From an uncultured Bacteroidota bacterium (GTDB lineage: Bacteria; Bacteroidota; Bacteroidia; Bacteroidales; UBA932): a stretch of 64,000 nt of DNA. Position 1 is the first letter of the stretch. Every line of letters starts with the position of its first letter. Location of the stretch: contig CALGSW010000002.1 of NCBI GenBank assembly GCA_937901965.1, positions 62,001 through 126,000 of the forward strand, given 5' to 3'. Below are positions 16,210-25,710 of the stretch, piece by piece. A model generated the notes under the pieces. It was not told where the DNA came from. It did not search any database and saw only the letters and a list, made by a program, of their open reading frames with translations. A program made the position numbers and the translations under genes.

Positions 16210-17608
16210 AGATAGAAAATCTGAAGAGAAGACCTCCCCCCGGGAGGTTTTCTGCTTTTATATCTCCATTGTGCATTATGACGGCATTCTTAACAATTGA
16301 TAATCCAAGTCCGGAACCTCCGCTTCGTCTGCTTCTCCCCTTTTCCACTCTGTAAAACCGCTCAAATATCCTGTCAAGCTGGCTCTCAGGAACCCCTTTT
16401 CCTGTATCGGAGTAACTGAATGTTGCAACACCTTCTGAAACTTCTGTACATCTGATTGATATTTCAATTCTCTCCCCACCGTGGTCTATTGAATTGTCAA
16501 TAAGATTTTTGAACAAAGAGTACAACAGCATGTAGCTGCCCTTAATTTCTAAGGAGTCTGTGATATCAATTTCCAATTTGATTCCTCTCTCCTCAAGTTT
16601 GAATGACAGATCATTCTTTATCTCATCTACACATCTTCGTATGTTGACACTCTCAGTGTGGAATTTTTTGGGGGACTCCTCCATTTTATTCAGAATTGAA
16701 ATATCATTTATTATTGATGCTAATCTTAAAGTTTGTGAGTATGCCCTCTCAAGAAAAAATCTACGTTGGTCCGGATCAATGTTTTCCTGGTTTATGAGTG
16801 TCTCAAGATAGCCTCTTATACCGGTAACAGGTGTCTTTAGTTCGTGTGCTACATTATGAGTGAGCTCTTGTTTATATCTCTTGTTCTCTTCCATCTGTGT
16901 GAAGGCCTTCATTATCTTTTCACCCATATCTCCCAGCTCATCTTTAGGGAACTTAATCTCTCTCTTGTCAAGTTCACCTCTTTGAAGAGCCTCCATGAAC
17001 TCCTTGAGTGCAGCCACAGGTCTGTTTATTCTCCTTGCCATAAAGATAATTGCTGCAATTGAGATAAACAGAACAAGAAGTATTATTGCCATATATCTGT
17101 TCTCCCTGATAAGAAGCGGGAGTACAGAGGTATTGTACTCAAGTGCTGTCCTTATATACAGTTCCGGATATCTTGTGGCGTGATACAGATAGTCGGACTT
17201 AAGAGTTTTTGAATATCTTAATCCCGAACCACTTCCACTATTTCTGGCATCTCTTAGTTCAGGTCTGTTAAGGTGGCTCTCTCTGATACTGTCCTTGTCT
17301 GAGAAATTGTCATACAACACCCAGGCATCGCCTGAAAGTATAGTAACCCTTATTTTTTCAGGAATGATTGGTTCAATATCCCTCATTGCCCTGTATATAT
17401 CCATCTCAGATAGTTCAACAGAATCATCTGCTGCGGTTTTCTCAAGGTGAGAATATATAAATCTCTGATAAGGCAGCATCTCAGCTGTAAGAATCTCTAT
17501 TTTTACAACACGGTCTCTGTGAATGTAAATAAATGCAAATGCAAGAGTTACCGATATCAGTAGCAATGAAAAATAGGCAACGACTCTATATCTGTAAGAA
17601 ATCTTCAT
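16187..17608 (-). CDS. Membrane sensor histidine kinase
   Basis: Classical EnvZ/PhoR-like kinase of 473 residues. Two membrane segments (about 8-28 and 168-190) frame a periplasmic sensor of ~140 residues. A HAMP linker follows (RRINRPVAALKEFMEALQRG), then the HisKA box with the phospho-accepting His in HNVAHELKTPVTGIRG and an ATPase domain with N (LFKNLIDNSIDHGG), G1 (YSDTGKGVP) and G2 (GGSGLGLSIVK) boxes. Its start overlaps the response regulator stop by four bases, so the pair is one unit. The pair is divergent from a TonB receptor operon, its likely target. Confidence 0.93.
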   Translation of the reverse strand: MKISYRYRVVAYFSLLLISVTLAFAFIYIHRDRVVKIEILTAEMLPYQRFIYSHLEKTAADDSVELSEMDIYRAMRDIEPIIPEKIRVTILSGDAWVLYDNFSDKDSIRESHLNRPELRDARNSGSGSGLRYSKTLKSDYLYHATRYPELYIRTALEYNTSVLPLLIRENRYMAIILLVLFISIAAIIFMARRINRPVAALKEFMEALQRGELDKREIKFPKDELGDMGEKIMKAFTQMEENKRYKQELTHNVAHELKTPVTGIRGYLETLINQENIDPDQRRFFLERAYSQTLRLASIINDISILNKMEESPKKFHTESVNIRRCVDEIKNDLSFKLEERGIKLEIDITDSLEIKGSYMLLYSLFKNLIDNSIDHGGERIEISIRCTEVSEGVATFSYSDTGKGVPESQLDRIFERFYRVEKGRSRRSGGSGLGLSIVKNAVIMHNGDIKAENLPGGGLLFRFSISNAVLHQ

Positions 17609-18318
17609 CCCTGTAAATCAAAACAATACCCGTAGCCGGATCTGTTAACAATTGCGGCTCCCATGTTGCCCAGTTTTTTTCTCAGGCGGGCAATGTGTAC
17701 ATCAACTGTTCTCTCAAGAACATAAGATTCATTATTCCATACTGAATCCAGAATATCTGCTCTGGAGTAAATTACTCCTGGATTAAGTGCAAGTTTAGAG
17801 AGAATCTCAAACTCTTTTTTTGTTAGTTTTATAGCCTTACCATCAATCTCAACAACTTTGCTTTCAATATTAATTGATAGCCCCTCCATTTTTATTGTGC
17901 TGCTCTTAGGCTGGGCAGGAACCGGTTTCTCGGTCTCTTTCTGGATACTCTTGCTTCGTAAGAGTATTGCCTGAACTCTTGCGAGGACCTCTTTAACAGA
18001 AAATGGTTTGGGAATATAGTCATCTGCTCCGGCTCCAAATCCCTTTAGTTTATCCTCTACGGAATCTCTGGCTGTTATGAAAATAATTGGGACATCATTC
18101 TTGTACTCTTTCCGTATAAGTTCAGCAAGCTTTATCCCGGAGATTCCGCCCATCATAATGTCCAGAAGCAGGAGATCATAACCATTTTTTAATAGTGAAA
18201 AGGCCTCCTCTGAAGAGTAGGCTACATCTGTTTGATAACCGGCATTACTAAGATTGAAGCGGAGGATTTCACAAAGATCCTCTTCATCGTCAACTACAAG
18301 GATTTTCTTCTTTTCCAT
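17605..18318 (-). CDS. OmpR-family response regulator
   Basis: DNA-binding regulator of 237 residues: a receiver domain with acidic pocket VDDEED, phospho-accepting Asp in LLLDIMMGG, Lys in PKPFSVKEV, then a C-terminal winged helix with the recognition region ERTVDVHIARLRKKLG. It is co-transcribed with the overlapping kinase. The -7 box TACATTTG ends four bases before its ATG, which implies a leaderless mRNA. With the kinase it resembles PhoB/PhoR, but that assignment is inference from general similarity. Confidence 0.94.
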   Translation of the reverse strand: MEKKKILVVDDEEDLCEILRFNLSNAGYQTDVAYSSEEAFSLLKNGYDLLLLDIMMGGISGIKLAELIRKEYKNDVPIIFITARDSVEDKLKGFGAGADDYIPKPFSVKEVLARVQAILLRSKSIQKETEKPVPAQPKSSTIKMEGLSINIESKVVEIDGKAIKLTKKEFEILSKLALNPGVIYSRADILDSVWNNESYVLERTVDVHIARLRKKLGNMGAAIVNRSGYGYCFDLQG

Positions 18319-18322
18319 AGCG

Positions 18323-18330
18323 CAAATGTA
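18323..18330 (-). promoter_or_regulatory. -7 box TACATTTG of the response regulator (leaderless)
   Basis: Exact TAnnTTTG on the minus strand. Four bases separate its G from the ATG at 18318. Confidence 0.55.
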
Positions 18331-18380
18331 TGATGATTTGTTTCAATTTTATTAATAATTGACCTCATTTGTAATAATAT

Positions 18381-18408
18381 CTTAATTTTTTCGTCGCTCT
18401 TGCTTAAC
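18381..18408 (+). promoter_or_regulatory. Possible response-regulator site upstream of the TonB receptor
   Basis: CTTAAT at 18381 and CTTAAC at 18403 start exactly 22 bases apart, two turns of helix, in the 132-base gap between the two-component system and the divergent TonB receptor. OmpR-family regulators bind direct repeats with ~11-base phasing. The middle half-site is not evident, so this is only a candidate. Confidence 0.25.
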
Positions 18409-18450
18409 ACTCACAGGATAGTTTTGCACTCGAATATTAAATTATAAAAA

Positions 18451-21240
18451 GTGAGAAAAAACATCTTAAAACTTACCGCTCTTTTTACGCTTCTAATTTG
18501 TGCATTACATCTACATGCACAAAATACCGGAACAATTTCAGGCCAGGTGCTTGATAAAAAAAGCGGAGAACCTGTGACAGGAGCAACGATTTTTATTGAA
18601 TCCCTAAAAAAGGGTGCATCAACAGATATTGACGGGAAATATTCAATTACAGGAATTTCTCCCGGAACTTATAATGTGAGAGTTGACTGCATATCCTATG
18701 TCAGCATTGTAGTTGAGAGGTTAAATGTGGCCCGGGGTATAAATAACTTTGACATTATGCTGGAAGAGAATACAACATTGCTTAAGGAAGCTGTTGTTAC
18801 ATCAGCTAAAAGGATGAGTTCAGACATAGCAATAGTTCAGGCAACAAAAAGTGCGGGTGTTGTAATGAGCGGTATTTCCGGAAAACAGATTTCAAAATCA
18901 CAGGACAGAAGTGCTGCAGAAGTTGTTAAAAGAATACCAGGCGTTTCTATATTAAATGATAGGTATATTATTGTAAGAGGTCTCTCCGGCAGATATAATA
19001 ATGTTTGGATAAACAATTCAGCAGTTCCCAGTACCGATGCCGATACCCGCTCATTCTCATTTGATTTGCTTCCAAGTTCTCAACTTGAAAGTATAATGAT
19101 TGTCAAATCACCATCTGCAGAGATTCCCTCTGACTTCTCCGGAGGATTTGTCAAAATTCTCACTAAAAGTATGCCTGATGTTAATGACATATCAATCTCA
19201 TACGGTATGAATTTTAATACAGCTACCCAGTTTAACGACCATCTGTTTAACAGCTCGTCACCTTCAAGAAAGCTCCTTTTTGACACAAGGATGGACAATA
19301 ATAATCCTGAAAAAGTGACAGATATCACCAGAAACGGATTTAAAAACAACTGGCAGGTAAAGAGCCATCAGCCATTTCCGGACCAGAGACTGAATTTTAT
19401 GATGAACAGGAACTGGACTCTTAATGGAACATCCTCATTGGGACTGGTTGCAGCAGTTAATTACTCTCATGGATATCAGACATACGGAGATATGTTAAAT
19501 GCCAGGTTTGGAGTTTACAACACTGTAAGTGATAAGTCTGAGTACATCTACAACTATATTGATAATCAGTATAGTATTGATGACAAACTTGGGATAATGC
19601 TGAATTTAACTCTCCTTAACAAGGAGAACAAGATAGAATTCAGAAATATATTTAACAGGTTAGATAAGGAGAGATACACTACAAGAGAGGGGTGGCAGAA
19701 CATAAGTGCAATGTATATTCAAGAGAAGAAAGAGTACTTTACATCTGCAAGGACTACTTATACTGGCCAGTTTCTTGGATCAGGCAAGGCCGGTAGTGGG
19801 GATTATGACTGGAATGCAAGCTATTCATATGCCGGAATGGAACAACCGGACAGAAGAATAATAAACAGAGAGGAGAATAATATATATGGTGATGAATATT
19901 TTGGCCATATGGCTATTGATCAGAACGAAATAACAAGAGATTTCTCTGAACTGGATGAACATATTTTTGCTCTGGCAGCCAACTATACACTTCCTGTTTT
20001 AAAAGGGCTGCCAGCACCTGCTGAACTTAAGGCAGGTCTCTATGGAGAATATAAAATAAGAGATTATTCAAACAGGCAGTTTTTCTACAGATTTAATTCT
20101 TATGGACTGCCAAGAGATTTCGTTTACAGAGAGGTTGTTGAAAAAATTCTTACAGAAGAGAATTTTGCACATGACAAACTGTTTATCTACGAAGATACTG
20201 ATAACAGAAATAGCTATAAGGGCAGTAATGGGATTGGTTCTGCTTACCTCTCCTTTAAATTGCCTGCAGGCAGATTCAATTTTCTGGCTGGTCTCAGATA
20301 TGAGATGGGTGCTATGAAACTGACTCTTTATGATAAGATTTACGAATTTTCTACTTACGACAAAACATACAATCATGCAGATCTCTTTCCCTCGTTGAAT
20401 ATATCCTATAATATTGACAGAAAGAATCTTATAAGAGTAGCTTACGGCTCTTCTGTGAACAGACAGGAATTCAGAGAGGTATCTCCATCTGTATATTATG
20501 ACTTTAGTCTCTTTTCAGATGTTAAGGGAAATCCGGATCTGAAACAGGCGAAAATCCATAATGGAGACATTAGATTTGAGTACTATCCATCTGATGATGA
20601 GTATATAACACTAGCTGTTTTCTATAAATATTTTAAAAACCCTATTGAGTGGACCTATCTTGATGCAGGAGGCTCTTATACCTACACATTTGAAAATGCA
20701 CTCTCAGCAAAAAACTACGGAGTTGAGCTGGATATTAAAAAAAGGCTGGACTTTATAGGTCTTAAAAACTTCACTTTTGGAATAAATGCAGCTTTGATTT
20801 CAAGTATTGTTGATTTTGACCAGGCATATTCGTTAGAGAAGGACAGAGCGATGCAAGGGCAGTCTCCTTATATAGTAAACTCTTCTCTTTACTATGATAA
20901 TTCAAATTTTGGTATAAGTCTAGGATTACTTTACAACAGGATAGGAAGAAGAATTGTGGGTATAGGAAGGGTTGACACAAGTTCGGGAGGGAGCATAAAT
21001 AACGATGTGCCGGATACTTATGAGCTTCCAAGGGATGTGATTGACTTTGTAGCAACAAAATCATTGGGCAGGAAAGTTGAGATCAGACTCAGCCTTAGGG
21101 ATATCCTGAATCAAGCGGTTGTCTTTGAGCAGTATCCAAGATATATTGATGGCAATGGTGTACTTCAGAACAGAACACAGGTAGCAAAAAGTTTCAATCC
21201 CGGAGCAGGTATCTTTCTGGGCGTTATGTGTAAATTTTAA
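18451..21240 (+). CDS. TonB-dependent outer-membrane receptor with CarboxypepD_reg domain
   Basis: Outer-membrane active transporter of 929 residues. A signal peptide (about 1-23, ending LHAQ) is followed by a CarboxypepD_reg-like domain (about 28-105, GTISGQVLDKKSGEPVTGAT), a plug (EVVKRIPGVSILNDRYIIVR) and a 22-strand barrel ending in a C-terminal aromatic residue (GVMCKF). It is not a SusC: it is shorter and no SusD follows. The first codon is GTG at 18451. The next gene is a beta-helix lipoprotein, probably its surface partner. Substrate is unknown. Confidence 0.9.
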   Translation: MRKNILKLTALFTLLICALHLHAQNTGTISGQVLDKKSGEPVTGATIFIESLKKGASTDIDGKYSITGISPGTYNVRVDCISYVSIVVERLNVARGINNFDIMLEENTTLLKEAVVTSAKRMSSDIAIVQATKSAGVVMSGISGKQISKSQDRSAAEVVKRIPGVSILNDRYIIVRGLSGRYNNVWINNSAVPSTDADTRSFSFDLLPSSQLESIMIVKSPSAEIPSDFSGGFVKILTKSMPDVNDISISYGMNFNTATQFNDHLFNSSSPSRKLLFDTRMDNNNPEKVTDITRNGFKNNWQVKSHQPFPDQRLNFMMNRNWTLNGTSSLGLVAAVNYSHGYQTYGDMLNARFGVYNTVSDKSEYIYNYIDNQYSIDDKLGIMLNLTLLNKENKIEFRNIFNRLDKERYTTREGWQNISAMYIQEKKEYFTSARTTYTGQFLGSGKAGSGDYDWNASYSYAGMEQPDRRIINREENNIYGDEYFGHMAIDQNEITRDFSELDEHIFALAANYTLPVLKGLPAPAELKAGLYGEYKIRDYSNRQFFYRFNSYGLPRDFVYREVVEKILTEENFAHDKLFIYEDTDNRNSYKGSNGIGSAYLSFKLPAGRFNFLAGLRYEMGAMKLTLYDKIYEFSTYDKTYNHADLFPSLNISYNIDRKNLIRVAYGSSVNRQEFREVSPSVYYDFSLFSDVKGNPDLKQAKIHNGDIRFEYYPSDDEYITLAVFYKYFKNPIEWTYLDAGGSYTYTFENALSAKNYGVELDIKKRLDFIGLKNFTFGINAALISSIVDFDQAYSLEKDRAMQGQSPYIVNSSLYYDNSNFGISLGLLYNRIGRRIVGIGRVDTSSGGSINNDVPDTYELPRDVIDFVATKSLGRKVEIRLSLRDILNQAVVFEQYPRYIDGNGVLQNRTQVAKSFNPGAGIFLGVMCKF

Positions 21241-21271
21241 TAGTAATTACAAATAATTAAATGAATTTAAA

Positions 21272-22759
21272 ATGAAAAAATTATTACTTACAGCGTTAAT
21301 GATAATACTAATTGCAGTATCATGCAAAAAAGACCCCACCCCTCCTCCAATAGAGGAGAAAGAGCAGATTATCTTCGCCGGAAATCAAATAGGAAGCGGT
21401 ATACAGGAGTTTGAGATAAAAGAGAGCCATACTATAAAAAAGGGAACTTATTTACTGAAGGGCTGGGTATATATAACATCGGGAGCAACACTTACCATTG
21501 AACCTGGAACAATTATTAAAGGAGACAAAGAGACAAAGGCAGCACTTATAGTTGAAACAGGGGGTAAAATTATTGCCCAGGGCACAAAAGATCTTCCCAT
21601 TATTTTTACCTCTGCACAGCCGGCAGGCTCGCGTAAACCCGGTGACTGGGGAGGTATAATCGTTTGTGGAAAAGCTACAAACAATAAGACAGAGATGATA
21701 ATTGAGGGTGGCCCCAGATCCAAACATGGTGGAAATGACGACACAGACAATTCGGGTGTTATCTCATATGTAAGAATTGAGTTTGCAGGATATCCGTTTA
21801 AAGCAGACCAGGAGATAAACGGACTTACCCTTGGGTCTGTTGGAAGCGGAACCAAGATTGACCATGTTCAGGTCTCGTATTCAAATGACGACTCATTTGA
21901 ATGGTTTGGGGGTACTGTAAACGCAAAATACCTTATATCTTATCATGGATGGGATGATGATTTTGATACAGATTCCGGATTCAGAGGAAATGTGCAATTT
22001 GGACTTATTGTGAGAAATCCAAAAATTGCAGATAAGTCAATATCAAACGGATTTGAGTCCGATAATAACAGCGACGCACCCAATCAACTGCCGGTAACCA
22101 GACCTGTTTTCTCAAATATAACACTCATTGGTGCTGCAGGTCAGGACCCACGGTTTCTTAATACGACGGCATATATAGACGGAGGTTCGTATAATCCCAA
22201 TAATGGTTCAAAACTTGGTCAGCATCAGGCTGGGATACAAATCAGAAGAGGTTCAAATCTCCATATTTACAACTCCGTTATGACAGGATTTCCCGTAGGA
22301 ATAATGATTTGCAACGACAAGGGATCGCAAACACAAAGTGCTGCTACAGACGGTCGTATTGGGATAAAAAATGTATATATTGTTAAAGATGGAATTTTAG
22401 GCAGCGATAAAGATGCATCATTTAAGGATTCTCTTTCGGTAAATTCATCTACTTTTGACAGAAGTGCTACTGAATCTTTCTCCGCCTCGTTCTTTAAACA
22501 GGCTTCAAATAAAAACCAGATTTACACTAACATAAGCGAGCTTGGCCTTAAACAGCCTAACTCACTGCAAACTAGTCCAAACTGGGGGCCAGTTGCGGGC
22601 TCTGTGCTTACAGGGAAGAGTGGTCTGTTTACAGACAGTCTATTGGCAGCAAGCTATTTTGATAAAGTTGATTTTATTGGGGCATTCAGAAGTGATGCTC
22701 AGGCAGATAACTGGACTGCGGGATGGGCAAACTTCAATCCGCAACAGACTGCTTACTAA
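21272..22759 (+). CDS. Beta-helix lipoprotein, partner of TonB receptor
   Basis: Secreted lipoprotein of 495 residues with lipobox AVSCKK (Cys at about 18). The body has strand-turn repeats typical of a right-handed parallel beta-helix, for example GATLTIEPGTIIKGDKE, GGIIVCGKATNN, then asparagine-rich turns such as SDNNSDAPNQ. This kind of protein is known in Bacteroidota next to TonB receptors, with no assigned enzyme activity. It lies 31 bases after the receptor and is almost certainly co-transcribed. A role in capturing substrate at the cell surface is inference. Confidence 0.75.
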   Translation: MKKLLLTALMIILIAVSCKKDPTPPPIEEKEQIIFAGNQIGSGIQEFEIKESHTIKKGTYLLKGWVYITSGATLTIEPGTIIKGDKETKAALIVETGGKIIAQGTKDLPIIFTSAQPAGSRKPGDWGGIIVCGKATNNKTEMIIEGGPRSKHGGNDDTDNSGVISYVRIEFAGYPFKADQEINGLTLGSVGSGTKIDHVQVSYSNDDSFEWFGGTVNAKYLISYHGWDDDFDTDSGFRGNVQFGLIVRNPKIADKSISNGFESDNNSDAPNQLPVTRPVFSNITLIGAAGQDPRFLNTTAYIDGGSYNPNNGSKLGQHQAGIQIRRGSNLHIYNSVMTGFPVGIMICNDKGSQTQSAATDGRIGIKNVYIVKDGILGSDKDASFKDSLSVNSSTFDRSATESFSASFFKQASNKNQIYTNISELGLKQPNSLQTSPNWGPVAGSVLTGKSGLFTDSLLAASYFDKVDFIGAFRSDAQADNWTAGWANFNPQQTAY

Positions 22760-22777
22760 AGGCAGATAACAAATATT

Positions 22778-24184
22778 TTACTGCGAAGATTTTATTGTGA
22801 GGCCGAGCTCTGATGCCTTCTCTTCCATAAGAGCTCTGGCTTCATCAATATTATTACCAATTTTGCCATCCAGAATGGCGTTTTTAATATACTCCTTAAT
22901 AAGTCCAACCTCTTTGCAAGGAGGAAGCCCGTAAGTCTCCATTATCATCTCTCCTGTAACAGGATTCTGAAAATTTCTTACTGCATCTTTCTCTTCAACC
23001 TCAACAAGTTTTTTTCTGACCAGATCAAAATTCTTTTTGTGCCTTCGGACAATCTTGTCATTTTTTGAGGTAATGTCGGCCTCACAGAGCATCATAAGAT
23101 CCTCAATGTCATCCCCTGCATCAAATAAAAGACGTCTTACCGCAGAGTCTGTAACCTCCTCCTGAGCAAGTGCAATAGGTCTCAGGTGAAGCTGAACCAT
23201 CTTCTGGACATATTTCAGCTTTTCATTCAGAGGTAGTTTAAGTTGTCTGAAAATTCCCGCAACCATCTTTCCACCAAGATAATCGTGCCCGTGAAAGGTC
23301 CAGCCTACTCCAGGCTCATAATTTTTTGTGGCAGGTTTGGCAATATCATGCAACAGAGCACTCCATCTCAGCCAAAGATTATCGCTCTTCTCAGAGAGAT
23401 TGTCCAGCACCTGGAGAGTATGTGAAAAATTCTCTTTGTGACCTTTTCCCTCAACAGACTCTACACCCTTGAGTTTAACAAGCTGGGGAAGAATCAGCTC
23501 CAGCATTCCGGTCTCTTCAAGAAGATAGAATCCCACAGAAGGTTTAGGTGACATTACAATCTTATTCAGTTCTTCAGTTATCCTCTCTTTTGAGAGTATC
23601 TTGATCCGCTCCCTGTTTTTTTCTATTGACTTTAAGGACTCTTCAACAATCTCAAAGGAGAGTTGTGATGCAAACCTTACAGCTCTAATCATCCGAAGCG
23701 GGTCATCAGTATATGTTCTGTCCGGATCAAGAGGGGTTCTTATTATCCCCTCCTGCATATCTTTTACTCCATTAAACGGATCTATTAAATTACCAAAGTC
23801 CTCTTTCTGCAAGCTGAATGCCAGAGCGTTTATAGTAAAATCCCGCCTCTTCTGGTCATCCTCAAGAGAACCATCTTCAACTATTGGCTTTCTGGAATCA
23901 GCTCTGTAAGATTCTTTTCTGGCCCCTACAAATTCAACTTCCATATTTCGGTATCTGAGCATTGCTGTACCAAAGCTCCTGAATACAGTCAGACTGACCC
24001 CGAGCCTTCCGGCAACTCTTTCTGCCACCTCAATCCCACTGCCTTCAATTACGATATCAATATCTTTGCTATTTCTGCCGAGCAGCGAATCTCTTACATA
24101 ACCCCCTATTACAAAGGCTCTGGTATTCATTGCTGCAGCCTCTTCGCCAATTATCCCAAATATTTTATTTTTCAGAAAGTTCAT
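22778..24184 (-). CDS. cca: CCA tRNA nucleotidyltransferase (HD-domain type)
   Basis: Adds or repairs the 3' CCA of tRNA. Class II nucleotidyltransferase core at the N-terminus: FVIGGYVRDSLLGRNSKDID with the catalytic Asp pair, then RRDFTINALAF and DPLRMIRAVRFASQLSFEI, followed by an HD domain (WSALLHDIAKPATK). I chose the ATG at 24184 (MNFLKNKIFGIIG), which overlaps the preceding gene by 20 bases. The longer frame from 24244 would overlap it by 80 bases and adds unconserved residues. The protein then has 468 residues, a usual length. Confidence 0.93.
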   Translation of the reverse strand: MNFLKNKIFGIIGEEAAAMNTRAFVIGGYVRDSLLGRNSKDIDIVIEGSGIEVAERVAGRLGVSLTVFRSFGTAMLRYRNMEVEFVGARKESYRADSRKPIVEDGSLEDDQKRRDFTINALAFSLQKEDFGNLIDPFNGVKDMQEGIIRTPLDPDRTYTDDPLRMIRAVRFASQLSFEIVEESLKSIEKNRERIKILSKERITEELNKIVMSPKPSVGFYLLEETGMLELILPQLVKLKGVESVEGKGHKENFSHTLQVLDNLSEKSDNLWLRWSALLHDIAKPATKNYEPGVGWTFHGHDYLGGKMVAGIFRQLKLPLNEKLKYVQKMVQLHLRPIALAQEEVTDSAVRRLLFDAGDDIEDLMMLCEADITSKNDKIVRRHKKNFDLVRKKLVEVEEKDAVRNFQNPVTGEMIMETYGLPPCKEVGLIKEYIKNAILDGKIGNNIDEARALMEEKASELGLTIKSSQ

Positions 24185-24572
24185 TATATTCCGGAATTTC
24201 AGTTTTGTATTCATATTTGCCCCTCTCTTCACTCCAGGATGCAAAGTAAGTTTCAGGACCGTTAGTAAGCAGGATGTGCTTTACACCAAGAGAGCTATTG
24301 TATGTGAGTATCTGATCAAACACCTCTTTACCTATCCTTACAGATGGGGCTTTGCACTCCGCAAGCAGCAGTGGTCTACCCATTCTGTCGTGAACAACCA
24401 GGTCTCCCCGGTAGATGTTACCATTGAGTGTAATTAAGTATTCACATTTCATAAGGGATACCGGAAAATGCTTTGTCCCGGATAACATCTGAATCAACTG
24501 CTGCCTAACCTCCTCTTCAGGTGTAAGTGCAACCCTTTTTTTACGGACCGGATCAAAAACAGTTCCTCTCAT
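24165..24572 (-). CDS. Orphan HsdR N-terminal-like nuclease domain protein
   Basis: Small protein (135 residues with the start chosen) that matches the type I restriction R-subunit N-terminal family (HSDR_N), a PD-(D/E)xK nuclease fold. Visible landmarks are FDPVRKKRVALTPEEEVRQQ, RGDLVVHDRMGRPLLLAECK (the D...ExK motif) and LGVKHILLTNGPETYFASW. Stand-alone copies are common in Bacteroidota and are not part of a restriction system; no hsdM or hsdS is nearby. The ATG at 24572 is supported by a TATCTTTG box just upstream. The longer frame to 24728 runs antisense into holA and is unlikely. Function unknown. Confidence 0.82.
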   Translation of the reverse strand: MRGTVFDPVRKKRVALTPEEEVRQQLIQMLSGTKHFPVSLMKCEYLITLNGNIYRGDLVVHDRMGRPLLLAECKAPSVRIGKEVFDQILTYNSSLGVKHILLTNGPETYFASWSEERGKYEYKTEIPEYNELSEK

Positions 24573-24595
24573 TTTCAGCTTTATGCTTGGAGAGA

Positions 24596-24603
24596 CAAAG
24601 ATA
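24596..24603 (-). promoter_or_regulatory. -7 box TATCTTTG of the HsdR_N-like gene
   Basis: Exact TAnnTTTG on the minus strand, 23 bases before the ATG at 24572. It lies inside the longer open frame and therefore argues for the shorter start. Confidence 0.55.
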
Positions 24604-24657
24604 TAAAATTTGCCCGTTATACCCTTTTTGTCTATTTTTAGCCATTCATTAACAACT

Positions 24658-25707
24658 ATGGCAAAAGCGACATCACAATCTACATCAGAGAGTTTCCGTA
24701 AAATTATGTCCGAGATAAAAGAGGGCAAATTCAGGATGTTCTATATTCTGAGTGGAGAGGAGCCCTACTATGCCGATATGATTTCAAAGGAGATAATGGA
24801 GAGGGCATTGACTCCTGATGAGCGTGGATTTAATCAGCTTCTGCTTTACGGAAGCGATACCGATTCCAGACAAATAGCGGAGTCGGCAAGAAGATATCCC
24901 ATGATGTCCGCCAGGCAGCTTGTTGTTGTAAGAGAGGCGCAGCATTTGAAAAACCTGGATCCTCTGGAGATCTATCTGCAGCAGCCACAACCTACAACAA
25001 TTCTGGTGCTCTCATTCACAGGCAGACAGCTTGATAAAAGGACAAGATTTTATAAGACAGCATCAGCTTCAAAATATGGTTATTTTCTGGAATCTGCACA
25101 ACTTAAAGATTACGAAATAAGCGGGTGGATACTTGGTTTTATAAAGGAGCGCGGGTTGTCTGTTGAGGATAAAGCTGCATCAATGCTTGCGGAATATAGC
25201 GGGACTGACCTGCGAAAACTTGTTATTCAGGTAGAGAAGATACTTTTGAATATGGAGTCAGGTTCAACCAGGATTACAGAGGAACATGTTGAGCGAAATG
25301 TGGGCATAAGCAGAGAGTACAATGTATTTGAACTTGCTAATGCCTTGTCATACAGAAACAGGGAGAAGGCATTTAGAATTGTTAATTATTTTTCTCTCAA
25401 TGAAAAACAGTACCCATTGATAATGATTCTTGCGGGACTTTTTAGTCAGTTCTCCAGATTACTCAAATACCACTCAATGGCAATTTCAGGTAATGGTAAG
25501 GTAAGTGATTCGGCAGCAATGAGTATTGGTATATTCAGGTTTAATCAGAATGAGTTTGAGGCGGCAGCCAGAAATTATCCATTGAGGAGGTGCATGTCTG
25601 TTATGGCAACCATAAGGAGATATGACCAGATGTGTAAAAGCAATGAAAGGGGAGAAGCCTCAGATGGTGAGCTTCTTAAAGAAATGGTCGCAAGAATTGT
25701 CAATTAA
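24658..25707 (+). CDS. holA: DNA polymerase III delta subunit
   Basis: Clamp-loader subunit that opens the beta sliding clamp. The 349 residues have the AAA+-like N-terminus (FYILSGEEPYYADMISKEI, RMFYILSGEEPYY), the helical linker and C-terminal collar segments (SLNEKQYPLIMILAGLFSQF). Identity is low as always for delta, but the pattern of HolA is clear. I chose ATG 24658 (MAKATSQSTSESFRK); the upstream ATG at 24610 would run into the divergent gene's promoter region. Confidence 0.9.
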   Translation: MAKATSQSTSESFRKIMSEIKEGKFRMFYILSGEEPYYADMISKEIMERALTPDERGFNQLLLYGSDTDSRQIAESARRYPMMSARQLVVVREAQHLKNLDPLEIYLQQPQPTTILVLSFTGRQLDKRTRFYKTASASKYGYFLESAQLKDYEISGWILGFIKERGLSVEDKAASMLAEYSGTDLRKLVIQVEKILLNMESGSTRITEEHVERNVGISREYNVFELANALSYRNREKAFRIVNYFSLNEKQYPLIMILAGLFSQFSRLLKYHSMAISGNGKVSDSAAMSIGIFRFNQNEFEAAARNYPLRRCMSVMATIRRYDQMCKSNERGEASDGELLKEMVARIVN

Positions 25708-25710
25708 TTG

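Noticed and set aside
24165..24572. Type I restriction-modification system
   Set aside because: Only an HsdR N-terminal-like domain; no hsdM, hsdS or helicase part.
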